In this document: positions 8,501 through 17,614 of the stretch, piece by piece
Position numbering within the stretch: position 1 is the stretch's first letter
How the letters are laid out: every line of letters begins with the position of its first letter
Source: Candidatus Enterococcus murrayae
GTDB taxonomy: Bacteria > Bacillota > Bacilli > Lactobacillales > Enterococcaceae
Direction of reading: 5' to 3'
DNA length: 64,000 nucleotides
NCBI RefSeq assembly: GCF_017315985.1
Contig: NZ_JAFLVR010000008.1
Span: forward strand, 82,659 to 146,658
The notes under the pieces: generated by a model
Seen by the model: the letters and a program-made list of their open reading frames with translations, nothing else
What the model was told of the DNA's origin: nothing
Databases searched by the model: none
Program-made: the position numbers and the translations under genes

Positions 8501-9250
8501 ATGGTTATTCAATCAGCGTTAGTAGGTTTAATCTATTGGATTGCAATGGGAAGGGCGCAGTACTTCTTTTCCTTTGCTTTTCGAAAACCGGTTGTTTTAG
8601 GTGTATTTATCGGGTTGGTATTTGGTGATGTTCAACAAGGTCTTTTGTATGGTGCAACGATTCAATTGATTTACATGGGGGGGATTGAAGCTGGAGGAAA
8701 TATTCCGAGTGACCAAGCCTTAGCTGCCTGTATCGCTATTCCCGCGGCTTTGCTAAGTAATTTGGACGCAAATGCGGCCGTAGCTTTAGCTGTTCCGTTT
8801 GGTGTACTTGGGGTTTTGATCAACAATGTCCGCCGTACGTTCAACTCTTTTTACAATACACGTGCGGATAAATTAATTGAAGAAGGTAAATATGATCAGC
8901 TTTCCTTGTACTCCTTCTTGATTCCGTGGTTGACTAATGGTGTCTTGTATTTTACGCCAGTATTTATTTCCACTTTATTTGGCGCCAATGTCGTTAAAGC
9001 CTTTATTAATGTTATTCCTGAGTGGTTGATGAACGGACTTTCTAATGCTGGCGCGATGCTTCCGGCTTTAGGTTTTGCCTTGACATTAGTTGTAATGGGT
9101 AAAAAGCAATATTTACCATTCTTTGTTTTAGGTTTCTTTGCATATTCAGTTATGGGTTTCTCCATGCTGACAGGAGCAGTCTTTGCTGTATGTATTGCAA
9201 TGATCAGCTCTCTATATAAACAAACTTCTGATGAGGAGGAATACGCATGA
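8501..9250 (+). CDS. PTS mannose/fructose/sorbose family IIC component
   Basis: Membrane component that forms the translocation channel with IID. It is 249 aa with about six or seven hydrophobic spans. Seen: FRKPVVLGVFIGLVFGD (about 28-44), GATIQLIYMGGIEAGGNIPSD (about 50-70, the family signature) and repeated hydrophobic stretches to residue 240. ATG 8501 has AAAAGGAG 8-15 bases upstream. The stop overlaps the IID start by 4 bases. Confidence 0.92.
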   Translation: MVIQSALVGLIYWIAMGRAQYFFSFAFRKPVVLGVFIGLVFGDVQQGLLYGATIQLIYMGGIEAGGNIPSDQALAACIAIPAALLSNLDANAAVALAVPFGVLGVLINNVRRTFNSFYNTRADKLIEEGKYDQLSLYSFLIPWLTNGVLYFTPVFISTLFGANVVKAFINVIPEWLMNGLSNAGAMLPALGFALTLVVMGKKQYLPFFVLGFFAYSVMGFSMLTGAVFAVCIAMISSLYKQTSDEEEYA

Positions 9251-10083
9251 GCGAAGTAAGCGCAGTTTCAGAAAAAAAAGTTACCAGGATGGACTTGTTT
9301 AAGGCCTGGTGGAAATGGACGTTAGCAGTAGAAGTTCCCGTAAGTTTTGACCGTATGCAAGCATTGGCTTTCAGCTATTCATTGAATAAAATTTTGCAAA
9401 AAATCTACAAGGATGATCCTGATGAAATGCAGGAGTCGATGAAGCGTCATGTTCAAATGTTCAATACCAACTGTGACTGGGGAAGTGTGATTCACGGGAT
9501 TATTATTTCATTAGAAGAACAGCGAGCGATGGGGAATGAAGAGATCACGCCTGAAATGATGGAGTCGCTAAAAATCGGTTTGATGGGACCATTAGCTGGG
9601 ATCGGTGATAGCGTGGATCAAGGAATCGTCGCAACTATTCCATTAGCGATTTTTGTTCCAATGGCGTTAGAGGGATCTGTGCTAGCAGCTTTTATTCCAG
9701 GTTTGATTTATCTTGTTTGGTCCTATGGCTGGTCTTGGTTCTTATTTAACAAAGGCTATTCATTAGGTAAAAACTCAGTTATGACAATTCTGCAATCGGG
9801 TGCGATCAAAAAAGTCATCGATATTGCTAGTATCGTTGGTTTATTCATGATTGGCTGTTTGTCGGCGGCGTATGTAAAATTCGAAACGATTTTGGAGTTT
9901 GCCAACAACACGGAAAAAGTTTCTGTACAGGAAATTTTAAATGGGATGCTGCCAAACCTTTTGCCTTTCTGTTTAGTGATGGCGATGTATTTCTACATCA
10001 TCAAAAAAGGTCCAAAGTATTTGAACATTATTCTGGTAACGATGGCTGTTGCGATCTTACTGACGTTCTTAAAGATCATTTAA
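9247..10083 (+). CDS. PTS mannose/fructose/sorbose family IID component
   Basis: Partner membrane subunit of IIC, 278 aa. Family motifs are the MKRHVQMFNTNCDWGSVIHGI region (about 64-85), EQRAMGNEEITPEMMESLKIGLMGPLAGIGDSVDQG (about 91-126), and C-terminal hydrophobic spans. ATG 9247 overlaps the end of IIC (ATGA), with GAGGAGG at 9233-9240. Confidence 0.92.
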   Translation: MSEVSAVSEKKVTRMDLFKAWWKWTLAVEVPVSFDRMQALAFSYSLNKILQKIYKDDPDEMQESMKRHVQMFNTNCDWGSVIHGIIISLEEQRAMGNEEITPEMMESLKIGLMGPLAGIGDSVDQGIVATIPLAIFVPMALEGSVLAAFIPGLIYLVWSYGWSWFLFNKGYSLGKNSVMTILQSGAIKKVIDIASIVGLFMIGCLSAAYVKFETILEFANNTEKVSVQEILNGMLPNLLPFCLVMAMYFYIIKKGPKYLNIILVTMAVAILLTFLKII

Positions 10084-10095
10084 AGGGGGAATTAG

Positions 10096-11028
10096 ATGAA
10101 GGTGCTGATAACCCCACGAGGATTTGCTTCTTATGGGTTAGATCAAATAGAAAAAATGCGCGAAGCTGGTTTAGAAGTTCATTACAACGATACAGGCTTG
10201 GCTTATACACCAGAAGAATTTGCTAGGTTAGCGAAGGATGCGGACGCCATTATTGTTGGTGTAGATAAAATGGATCAGGTATTGATTGACCAATGTCCGA
10301 AGCTAAAAGCAATCTGTAAATTTGGTGTAGGGACAGACAATATAGATGTCACGTACGCTGAAAATAAAAATATTTTCGTAGGAAGAACGGTGGGTTCTAA
10401 TTCGAATGCAGTAGCGGAGCATGTGATGAGCCTAATCTATTGTGAGTCAAAAAATCTATGGCCGACGATTCGTAATGTGAAAAATCATGGATGGGAAAAA
10501 CCGACTGGTTTAGAAGTACGTGAAAAGGTATTGGGGATTATTGGCTTTGGCGCGATTGGGAAATATCTTGCCAAACAAGCAGTAGGCGTAGGAATGACTG
10601 TCCAAGTAAATGATGTGTTCGATATTCCAACAGAAGTATTAGACGAGTACCAAGTTGAAAAAGTCGAATTGGGACATTTGCTGGAAAGTTCTGATTATAT
10701 CTCGCTACACCTACCATTAATTAATGATACCAAAAATATGATCTCAACAAAAGAATTTAAAAAAATGAAAAATAGCGCGTGTCTATTGAATGCTGCTAGA
10801 GGCGGCATTGTGGAGGAGCAAGCCTTATATCAGGCGCTGAAAAATAAGGAAATCCGATCAGCATGTTTTGATGTTTTTAGCATGGAACCACCAGCGGAAG
10901 ACGAGCCGCTATTGGCGCTGGATAACTTCTTACTGACATCACACACTGGCGCGCGAACGGTGGAGTCGGAAAAAAGAACCTGCGAGTATTCTGCAAGGAT
11001 TATTATGGAACAGCTGCAGGTACAGTAG
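10096..11028 (+). CDS. D-isomer 2-hydroxyacid dehydrogenase (phosphoglycerate dehydrogenase-like)
   Basis: NAD(P)-dependent reduction or oxidation of a 2-keto/2-hydroxy acid, 310 aa, cytoplasmic. Seen: Rossmann motif GIIGFGAIGKYLA (about 140-152), catalytic Arg in LLNAARGGIVEE (about 225-240), Glu in DVFSMEPPAEDEPLL (about 258-272) and His in LTSHTGART (about 280). It lacks the ACT and extra domains of biosynthetic SerA. Its place between IID and IIA suggests it acts on the imported sugar acid, for example as a 2-keto-aldonate reductase or its reverse. The substrate is not readable from sequence. Confidence 0.85.
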   Translation: MKVLITPRGFASYGLDQIEKMREAGLEVHYNDTGLAYTPEEFARLAKDADAIIVGVDKMDQVLIDQCPKLKAICKFGVGTDNIDVTYAENKNIFVGRTVGSNSNAVAEHVMSLIYCESKNLWPTIRNVKNHGWEKPTGLEVREKVLGIIGFGAIGKYLAKQAVGVGMTVQVNDVFDIPTEVLDEYQVEKVELGHLLESSDYISLHLPLINDTKNMISTKEFKKMKNSACLLNAARGGIVEEQALYQALKNKEIRSACFDVFSMEPPAEDEPLLALDNFLLTSHTGARTVESEKRTCEYSARIIMEQLQVQ

Positions 11029-11052
11029 CTGAAGGAAAAGAGGAAACGAATA

Positions 11053-11460
11053 ATGTCTAAACTAAATATTATTGTAGCGACACATGGACGTTTTGGTGAA
11101 GAGCTGGTCAAATCAGCAGAAATGATCATTGGTCCGACTGAGAATATTTATAATCTGTCCTTGCTTCCTGAGAAGTCATTTGAAGATTTTCTGCAAGAAG
11201 CAAAAGAGTTGTTTGAAAAAATTGAAGGGCCGACAATCGGATTGGTCGATTTATTTGGTGGAACACCATCGAATGTTTTAACGGCTCTGACTAGGCACTA
11301 TGATCATAAGGTATTGAGCGGTGTAAATTTGCCTGTTCTTATTGATCTATATATGAAAGCGATGACTTTGGAGCGAATCGAGTTGGAAACGATCATTCAA
11401 GAAGAGTTTAAAGTATTTAATGAGAGTATGATTTTGACCAATGAGCGATTAGAAGTATAG
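11053..11460 (+). CDS. PTS mannose-family IIA component
   Basis: Soluble first phosphocarrier of the PTS, 135 aa. The phosphorylated histidine is in VATHGRFGEEL (His about 10), and the DLFGGTPSN motif (about 72-80) is intact. The IIA gene is separate from IIB, as in sorbose/glucosaminate-type systems. ATG 11053 follows GAGGAAACG at a usable spacing. It is expected to accept phosphate from HPr. Confidence 0.92.
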   Translation: MSKLNIIVATHGRFGEELVKSAEMIIGPTENIYNLSLLPEKSFEDFLQEAKELFEKIEGPTIGLVDLFGGTPSNVLTALTRHYDHKVLSGVNLPVLIDLYMKAMTLERIELETIIQEEFKVFNESMILTNERLEV

Positions 11461-11482
11461 AGAGAAAGTAGGCGGAAAAGGA

Positions 11483-12367
11483 ATGTTTGAAGGCATCATA
11501 ACTCCCATTGTAACTCCTATTAAAAGGGACGCATATGAGAGCTTAAATATTGAAGCAATGAAACAGTTAGTTGACCATTTGATTGAAAAGGGCGTTTCTG
11601 GCATTTTTCCTTTGGGAAGCAATGGTGAATTTCATGTTTTAGCCGATGAAGAAAAAATGACTTTTTCTAAAGCAGTGATTGATCATGTTAATAAAAGAGT
11701 CCCGGTATATATTGGAACAGGCGCCTGTTCGACGAAAGAGACCATCCGCCTATCAAAGCACGCGGAGTCTTTAGGTGCTGATGCCTTATCAGTCATAACA
11801 CCTTATTTTTTAAAGCCAACAGATGAAGAATTGATTCAGCACTATACTCAGGTGGCTGAAAGTGTACAGATTCCAATAATCTTGTATAACATTCCAAAGG
11901 CTACAGGCGTGAATATTTCTGCGGATGTATTGAAGGCATTGATCGAGGTTGAAAATATTAGAGGAATTAAGGATAGCAGCGGTGATTTAGATAATCTTCG
12001 AAGCTACATTGAAGTGACAAAGGGAACAAATGTAACCGTACTAGTCGGATCAGATTCAAAAATCTTGGCTGGTTACCAGATGGGAGCGACAGGAGCCATT
12101 GCGGGAACCAGTAATGTAATTACAGAAACACTTGTCGGATTAGATAAGGCTTATCGTTCAGGCAAACTGGAAGAAGCTCAAAAGTTCCAGCAGGACATCG
12201 AGGAATTAAGAAAAGTATTGCCTTTAGGGACAGTACCTTCAGTACTAAAACGGGCAATAGAATTAGCGAGAATCGCTGAAGTAGGACCTGCTAAATTACC
12301 AGTAAATGAAGTCAACGAACAGACAGAAGTAAAAATCAAAAAGATGCTTTCGTATTATCACTTGTAA
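11483..12367 (+). CDS. DapA-family (N-acetylneuraminate lyase superfamily) aldolase or lyase
   Basis: Class I aldolase fold, 294 aa. Seen: the substrate loop PLGSNGEFHVL (about 43-53; a GSN-GE form rather than GTTGE), catalytic Tyr in ILYNIPKATG (about 133-142) and Schiff-base Lys in IRGIKDSSGD (about 161). In this superfamily members make dihydrodipicolinate or cleave keto-deoxy sugar acids. The operon context with PTS, KDPG aldolase and dehydrogenase favours a sugar-acid role over lysine synthesis. GGCGGAAAAGG precedes ATG 11483. Confidence 0.85.
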   Translation: MFEGIITPIVTPIKRDAYESLNIEAMKQLVDHLIEKGVSGIFPLGSNGEFHVLADEEKMTFSKAVIDHVNKRVPVYIGTGACSTKETIRLSKHAESLGADALSVITPYFLKPTDEELIQHYTQVAESVQIPIILYNIPKATGVNISADVLKALIEVENIRGIKDSSGDLDNLRSYIEVTKGTNVTVLVGSDSKILAGYQMGATGAIAGTSNVITETLVGLDKAYRSGKLEEAQKFQQDIEELRKVLPLGTVPSVLKRAIELARIAEVGPAKLPVNEVNEQTEVKIKKMLSYYHL

Positions 12368-12459
12368 AAAGAATGTAGTTGAGCTGGGTTTTGGACAATG
12401 AATGTGACTAAAAAATTATATGGTATATTTAGATCAAAATAGAATTTTTGGTGATCAAA

Positions 12460-13533
12460 ATGAAACTAGGGAAAATTTTTAAAGAGTTCATCCATGTAGT
12501 TCAAGAAAACCCCGACTACATCATTGGGTTACTGAACGAAAAAGGTAGGATAATCTCTTGCAGTTTAGAAGAAAAGATTAATGAATTCGTGTCAATCGAT
12601 GAAAAAGCTCCAGATCATCGAACATATAAAATCGTTGTGTCCAATCATCAGTATGGTTATTTGTGGATAAGTGGCCCAACTCAGGCCATTGATATGGTAG
12701 GTAAATTGCTTTTTGATTCCTTGAAGACCCGTATCCAGTACGAGCTAAATCAAAAATCCGCAAAAGAAATTTTATCTGTGGATGATAAATTAATCAAGGA
12801 ATTTTTGAACGGGGAACAAGCCAACTACAGATACATGGAAGAGCTGATGGCGAAGATCAACTTTGACCGTTCACTTCCACGCATACCGATTTATATTTTT
12901 AGTGATGAGAAGTTTGATAAGGAAGAAATCACTGGCTTGAAATATAAAATCAATGATAAAAATACAATCTATTCTTTATTGAATCCCAAAAGTCTGCTGA
13001 TTTATAAATCGATAGTTGAGAGAAATGAGAAAAGCACTACAGCGGATTTGAATGAGTTTATACACGAAATGGTCGAGTGGGGGTTGTCTGATTGTTATTA
13101 TGCTGTGGGAACACTTCAAGTAGATGCTGATTTGTACAATTTCAGCTATCAGAATTGTCTATGGCTGCGGGATAATGTTTCTTTAATAAAGGACAAGCCA
13201 GTCTATTTTGAAGACCACTTATTTTCGTACTTTACAACAAACACTTCAAGAAGACTGACGGCGAATGTTTTTGATTATTATAAAATAAAAGCAAAGCAGT
13301 TGGATGTTGATGAATTTATTCAAGTCGTTGACCAGCTTTACGTGAATGATTTTAGTGTGAAAAAAACCTCTGAACGATTGTTTTTGCACAAAAATACACT
13401 GTTGTACAAAATAAAACGTTATGAAGAATTATTCAATTTAGATATTCGAGGAAGCTTCCAAGGGAAAATGATGGTTTATTGTTTGGCGACTTTCTTAAAA
13501 AGTCAAAGTAGAAAGCAAGTAGGTGAAAAGTGA
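12460..13533 (+). CDS. CdaR/PucR-like transcriptional regulator
   Basis: About 357 aa with a C-terminal PucR-type helix-turn-helix: VNDFSVKKTSERLFLHKNTL then YKIKRYEELFNLDIR (about residues 297-335). Family members such as CdaR respond to sugar diacids. The N-terminal about 250 aa show no motif I can name and probably hold the sensor part. ATG 12460 was chosen; the upstream TTG and GTG at 12448 and 12451 lack a ribosome site, while GGTGAT at 12450-12455 fits ATG 12460. It lies inside the PTS gene group and overlaps the next gene (TGATG), so it is the likely local regulator. Confidence 0.8.
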   Translation: MKLGKIFKEFIHVVQENPDYIIGLLNEKGRIISCSLEEKINEFVSIDEKAPDHRTYKIVVSNHQYGYLWISGPTQAIDMVGKLLFDSLKTRIQYELNQKSAKEILSVDDKLIKEFLNGEQANYRYMEELMAKINFDRSLPRIPIYIFSDEKFDKEEITGLKYKINDKNTIYSLLNPKSLLIYKSIVERNEKSTTADLNEFIHEMVEWGLSDCYYAVGTLQVDADLYNFSYQNCLWLRDNVSLIKDKPVYFEDHLFSYFTTNTSRRLTANVFDYYKIKAKQLDVDEFIQVVDQLYVNDFSVKKTSERLFLHKNTLLYKIKRYEELFNLDIRGSFQGKMMVYCLATFLKSQSRKQVGEK

Positions 13534-14021
13534 TGGGTGTGAAAATCAAATTAGTTCGTGTAGATAATCGATTGCTGCATGCAACAGTAGCTTTGAATTG
13601 GAATAGCTTTGTGAATGCCAACTTCATCGCTGTAGTTGATCCTACTCATGTCGATGATCCGTTTCTTGCAAAGGTTTTACAGCTTAGTTTCCCAAAAAAG
13701 AAAGGCGTCGGAATTTTTTCAGTTGATCAATTGATTGAATTTTTACAAAAAGATCGGGAAGAAAAATGCAATTTAATGATCATTTTTAAGGATTTGGAAG
13801 TATTAAAAGAGGCGATCGATAAAGGGTTCGAGACGGCAGAGGTACAGATTCCGTACCCTGCCAGCAGAGTAATGATTAAGCAATTGGATGCTTACTATAG
13901 TTCTGAAGAGATTGAGACGATTCGATATGTACAGAGTAAAGGCACCAAGTTTTTCTTGCAAACTGCTCCGTATGATTCAAAAGACTATTCTATCTTCAAA
14001 CAAATAAAGAAAGATGGTTAA
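13533..14021 (+). CDS. Second, divergent PTS mannose-family IIB component
   Basis: 163 aa, IIB-Man fold. The active His is kept in RVDNRLLHATVALNW (about 10-24), but the usual HGQV is HATV, and the later GGLGGGPGR loop of ordinary IIBs is replaced by PYPASRVMIKQ (about 107-117). It follows the regulator gene (overlap TGATG) and is far from the main IIB at 8003. It may be a second substrate-specific IIB or a regulatory phosphoprotein that reports PTS state to the regulator. Assignment to the family is good; the role is inference. Confidence 0.8.
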   Translation: MGVKIKLVRVDNRLLHATVALNWNSFVNANFIAVVDPTHVDDPFLAKVLQLSFPKKKGVGIFSVDQLIEFLQKDREEKCNLMIIFKDLEVLKEAIDKGFETAEVQIPYPASRVMIKQLDAYYSSEEIETIRYVQSKGTKFFLQTAPYDSKDYSIFKQIKKDG

Positions 14022-14023
14022 CT

Positions 14024-14608
14024 ATGATAGAAAAATTTGAACAAACGATAAAGAATGAAGTCACCGAACTGTTCGATACATTGGATTATCAAGCATTAAA
14101 TGATGGAAAGACGATGATTCTGACTTCTGAAAAAGAAGGAGGTCGTGTCCATGTAACAGGAATCGGCAAACCGTCATATGTATCAGGATATATTGCCTCG
14201 TTGCTTTCATCTACAGGTACGCCAGCCTATTTTCTTGATGGAACAGAAGCTGTGCACGGTTCAAGTGGACAAGTCAAAGCAGGAGATGTAGTAATTGCAA
14301 TCTCTAATAGTGGAGAGACAGAAGAACTATTATATACAATTCGAACCGTAAGAGCGAACGGTGCGAAAATCATCGGTGTATCTAAAAGTCGGGGATCTTC
14401 ATTAAGTCAGTTGTCAGATGTTTGCTTATGTACAAGTACTAAAGAAGAGGGCGATGATTTAAACAAGCCACCGCGTGCCTCGATTATTAAGCAGACTTTG
14501 CTACTGCAGAGCTTGTCGATCCTCCTGCAAAATGAACGGAAGTTAAGTCCTAGTGATTATGTCGCTTGGCATCCAGGTGGGGCGATTGGTGAATCGTTAG
14601 GCGCATAA
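14024..14608 (+). CDS. SIS-domain sugar-phosphate isomerase
   Basis: 194-aa single SIS domain of the KpsF/GutQ/hexuloisomerase type. Seen: VTGIGKPSYVSGYIASLLSS (about 42-61), the AEAVHGD-equivalent GTEAVHGSSGQV (about 70-81), AISNSGETEELL (about 88-99) and the C-terminal HPGGAIGESLGA, which matches the arabinose-5-phosphate isomerase ending. CBS domains are absent. It starts 3 bases after the IIB stop, so it is in the same operon. It probably isomerises a phosphorylated sugar made by this PTS pathway. Confidence 0.85.
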   Translation: MIEKFEQTIKNEVTELFDTLDYQALNDGKTMILTSEKEGGRVHVTGIGKPSYVSGYIASLLSSTGTPAYFLDGTEAVHGSSGQVKAGDVVIAISNSGETEELLYTIRTVRANGAKIIGVSKSRGSSLSQLSDVCLCTSTKEEGDDLNKPPRASIIKQTLLLQSLSILLQNERKLSPSDYVAWHPGGAIGESLGA

Positions 14609-14613
14609 AAGGG

Positions 14614-14645
14614 AGCATTCAGTGATATCGCTGGATGCTTTTTTA
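14614..14645 (+). terminator. Terminator of the sugar-acid PTS operon
   Basis: AGCATTCAG (14614-14622) pairs with CTGGATGCT (14631-14639, one G-T), followed by TTTTTT. It lies 6 bases after the SIS stop. Confidence 0.85.
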
Positions 14646-14714
14646 GATTAGGATATCCGTACGTGTAGTGAAGGGCACCTAGTCTATAAAAAATGAAATA
14701 AACAGGAGGGCAAA

Positions 14715-15443
14715 ATGATTAAAGCGGTTGTGTTTGATTTGGATGATACCTTATATCAACAAGAAGTTCCTTTTACTAAAGCGATAAAAAAAGTATTCCC
14801 ACAATTTATAAAGGAAGATTTGACTGATCTTTTTAAATTGTTTCGGACAATCAGCGATCATCTCTATGAGCAGACGAAACAAAAAGATGCTGAAACTGTG
14901 CGGGCATTGAACTATCAGCGGTTATCAAAAGCGATGGAGGAAATCTTTAGGATTCAGTTAACTGAGTCGTTGGTTGATTCTTTTGAAGCAGAATATACTC
15001 AGCAATTACAGCAGATTTGTTTAACTGACTCGCTGAAAAGTGTTTTACAGGATATGGCGGAGAATTATGAACTAGGTATTATTACGAATGGTTACACCAA
15101 ACGACAAAATTTGAAGTTGAACGCACTTGAAATTAACAAGATTATCCCATTCGAAAATATCCTAATTTCGGAAAATGTAGGTATCGAAAAACCGGATCGA
15201 CGGCTATTTGATCAAATGGCTCAAATATTAAAAAATGAACCGAAAGAGCTTCTCTACATCGGAGATAGTTATAAAAACGATGTGCTCGGAGCGAAGCAAG
15301 CGGGATGGCAGACATGGTGGTTTAATCATCAGCAAAGAAAAATCCCTAAAGGAGGAGCAGAAATATATGATAAAGAAATCCAACATTTTGACGAGTTAGC
15401 TAAAGAATTAACGCTCCTTTTTAATTTGAAAAAAGAATGCTAG
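14715..15443 (+). CDS. HAD-superfamily hydrolase (subfamily IA, YjjG-like)
   Basis: Probable phosphatase or nucleotidase, 242 aa. Motif I VVFDLDDTLYQQ (about 5-16), motif II TNGYTKRQ (about 120), motif III lysine in ENVGIEKPDRRLF (about 155) and motif IV YIGDSYKNDVLGAKQAGW (about 180-197) are all present. GGAGGG lies 5-10 bases before ATG 14715. It follows a terminator, so it is probably a separate unit. The substrate cannot be read from sequence. Confidence 0.85.
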   Translation: MIKAVVFDLDDTLYQQEVPFTKAIKKVFPQFIKEDLTDLFKLFRTISDHLYEQTKQKDAETVRALNYQRLSKAMEEIFRIQLTESLVDSFEAEYTQQLQQICLTDSLKSVLQDMAENYELGIITNGYTKRQNLKLNALEINKIIPFENILISENVGIEKPDRRLFDQMAQILKNEPKELLYIGDSYKNDVLGAKQAGWQTWWFNHQQRKIPKGGAEIYDKEIQHFDELAKELTLLFNLKKEC

Positions 15444-15528
15444 TACTAATAGTTTAAGCGTGTTTATTTACCTCTTGATTCTTTATTCGTTACAATGAGC
15501 TAGAAGAATAGACGATGGAGGCTCAAAA

Positions 15529-16269
15529 ATGAAACTTGTTGTACGAAAACGCATGGTAGGGAATATTCCTTTGCTGGAGGTTGTTGCGGAAGATAAAATT
15601 TATGAACCGCTGCCCTTAATCATTTATTATCATGGCTGGCAAATGGCTAAGGAGTTGGTGCTGACACAAGGGCGGAAGCTGGCGGCAAAGAATTTTCGGG
15701 TCTTGTTGCCAGACGCGGCGAATCACGGCGAACGTAAAACGAAAACTTCGGAGATTCCTTCGCTGACTTTTTGGGATAGCATCCAAACAAATCTATACGA
15801 GTTTGGTTATCTGATCGATTATTTTGAAAATCTTGGATTGGTGATGGGACAAATTGGCGTCGGGGGGATCTCAATGGGGGGAATCACGACCTGCATGCTG
15901 TTGACGCAGCATCCGGAGATTAATGTCGCTGCTTGTGTGATGGGGTCTCCCGCACCAATCAGTTATCGGGACCGAATCAGTATGCATGCTGGCGAGTTAG
16001 GTTTTTATTTACCAAAGGATTATCATCAGCTGACTTCCTGGCTGGAGAACTATGACCTATCGTTAACACCGAAAAAAGTAGCGGGACGCCCATTATTTTT
16101 CTGGCATGGGACAAAGGATGAAAAGGTTCCTTACCAGCACACGTCTGACTTTGTCGAAGCGAACCAGCAGGATAATATTACTTTCATCAGTGCGGAGGAA
16201 CGACATTTCGTCCAGATCGCTACGATGGATCAGATCACGGAATTTTTTGCAGATCATTTGCGGAACTGA
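15529..16269 (+). CDS. Alpha/beta hydrolase (prolyl-oligopeptidase/dienelactone-like esterase)
   Basis: 246 aa with an alpha/beta hydrolase fold and no signal peptide. Oxyanion region IYYHGWQ (about 28-34), nucleophile elbow GGISMGG (about 113-119), acid in HGTKDEKVPY (about 193-202) and histidine in ERHFVQI (about 225). It resembles the YitV-type Firmicute serine hydrolases. GGAGG lies at 15516-15520. Substrate unknown. Confidence 0.8.
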   Translation: MKLVVRKRMVGNIPLLEVVAEDKIYEPLPLIIYYHGWQMAKELVLTQGRKLAAKNFRVLLPDAANHGERKTKTSEIPSLTFWDSIQTNLYEFGYLIDYFENLGLVMGQIGVGGISMGGITTCMLLTQHPEINVAACVMGSPAPISYRDRISMHAGELGFYLPKDYHQLTSWLENYDLSLTPKKVAGRPLFFWHGTKDEKVPYQHTSDFVEANQQDNITFISAEERHFVQIATMDQITEFFADHLRN

Positions 16270-16391
16270 TTCTTTTGAAGGAAACCGTCTACTAATCGGT
16301 CAAATCTGGCAAAATCAAGTGAAGTTGGTTTCATTCTATAAAAATTTGGCTTATGATAAATGAATAGAAGAGAACAGGGAGGAAATTTTTA

Positions 16392-17579
16392 ATGGAGAAT
16401 TTTGATTTTCATGTCACGACAGATATCCGCTTTGGGAAAGATCGTTTGGCTGAGCTGCCGGAAGTATTGAACCAATTTGGCAAACGAGTGCTGATCGTTT
16501 ATGGCGGCGGAAGCATTAAGAAGATCGGTTTATACGATAAGGTGATGGAGCAGCTGAAGGCGAATGGCAATGAAGTCTTTGAACTAGCTGGCGTGGAACC
16601 AAATCCGCGGATTGAAACGGTGCGTCGCGGTGCTGAGATTTGCCGGAAAGAAAATGTCGATGTGGTTTTAGCAGTCGGCGGCGGTTCAACGATCGATTGT
16701 GCGAAGGTCGTAGCGGCGGCTACAAAATTTGATGGGGATGCTTGGGATTTAGTACTGCAACGTCGTAAATATCAAGGCGGGGCATTGCCATTAGTGACGA
16801 TCTTGACTCTTGCTGCAACCGGCAGTGAAATGAACAGTGGGGCTGTGATTTCCAATCTTTCAACACATCAAAAATTAGGGACCGGCAGTAAAGCGATGCT
16901 GCCTAAAGTTTCTTTCTTAGATCCGCAAAATACCTTCAGTGTCAATAAATATCAAACTGCTGCAGGCTCTGCGGATATCATGAGCCATTTGATCGAAAAC
17001 TATTTCAAACGCACAGAAGGAACAGACGTACAGGATTCTGTGTCGGAAGGCTTGATGCGTTCCGTAATCAAAAATTGTCCGATCGCATTGAACTATCCGG
17101 AAGATTATGATGCTCGTGCCAACTTGATGTGGGCTAGTACGCTGGCCTTAAATGGCTTGACTGGAAACGGCAAGCCAGGTGCTTGGTCGTGTCATCCGAT
17201 GGAGCATGAGTTAAGTGCTTTTTACGATATTACTCATGGTGTCGGTTTGGCGATCTTGACACCGCGTTGGATGGAATATGCCTTAAATGATGAGACAGTC
17301 GATAAATTCGCAAACTTCGCATGGAATGTCTGGAATGTTGAAGAGAAAGTTCCGATGCTGGCGGCCCGCATCGGTATCCAAAAATTATACGACTATTTTA
17401 AAGCTTGCGGTATTCCGATGACGTTGCCTGAAGTCGGCATTGATGAGGAAAAATTTGACGCAATGGCGAAGCAAGCCGTTGATCACAGCACGATCAAAAC
17501 GGATGCCTTTGTTCCGTTGGACGAAGCAGCAGTCAAAGAAATCTATACAGCGTGTCTGACAGAAAGCACTTTTGAATAA
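16392..17579 (+). CDS. Iron-containing alcohol dehydrogenase (YqhD/butanol dehydrogenase type)
   Basis: NAD(P)H-dependent aldehyde/alcohol oxidoreductase, 395 aa, cytoplasmic. Cofactor loop LAVGGGSTIDCAK (about 94-106), NADP-contact ATGSEMNSGAVISN (about 137-150), metal ligands Asp/His in SADIMSHLIEN (about 194-204) and His in WSCHPMEHELSAFYDITHG (about 259-277). AGGGAGGA precedes ATG 16392. It probably detoxifies or reduces aldehydes; it stands alone between an esterase and a terminator. Confidence 0.88.
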   Translation: MENFDFHVTTDIRFGKDRLAELPEVLNQFGKRVLIVYGGGSIKKIGLYDKVMEQLKANGNEVFELAGVEPNPRIETVRRGAEICRKENVDVVLAVGGGSTIDCAKVVAAATKFDGDAWDLVLQRRKYQGGALPLVTILTLAATGSEMNSGAVISNLSTHQKLGTGSKAMLPKVSFLDPQNTFSVNKYQTAAGSADIMSHLIENYFKRTEGTDVQDSVSEGLMRSVIKNCPIALNYPEDYDARANLMWASTLALNGLTGNGKPGAWSCHPMEHELSAFYDITHGVGLAILTPRWMEYALNDETVDKFANFAWNVWNVEEKVPMLAARIGIQKLYDYFKACGIPMTLPEVGIDEEKFDAMAKQAVDHSTIKTDAFVPLDEAAVKEIYTACLTESTFE

Positions 17580-17583
17580 CAGA

Positions 17584-17614
17584 ACGGCGACTCATGACGA
17601 GTCGCCGTTTTTAT
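17584..17614 (+). terminator. Terminator of the alcohol dehydrogenase gene
   Basis: Perfect 10-bp stem ACGGCGACTC (17584-17593) / GAGTCGCCGT (17599-17608) followed by TTTTT. It overlaps the last codons of the convergent acyltransferase gene. Confidence 0.9.
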
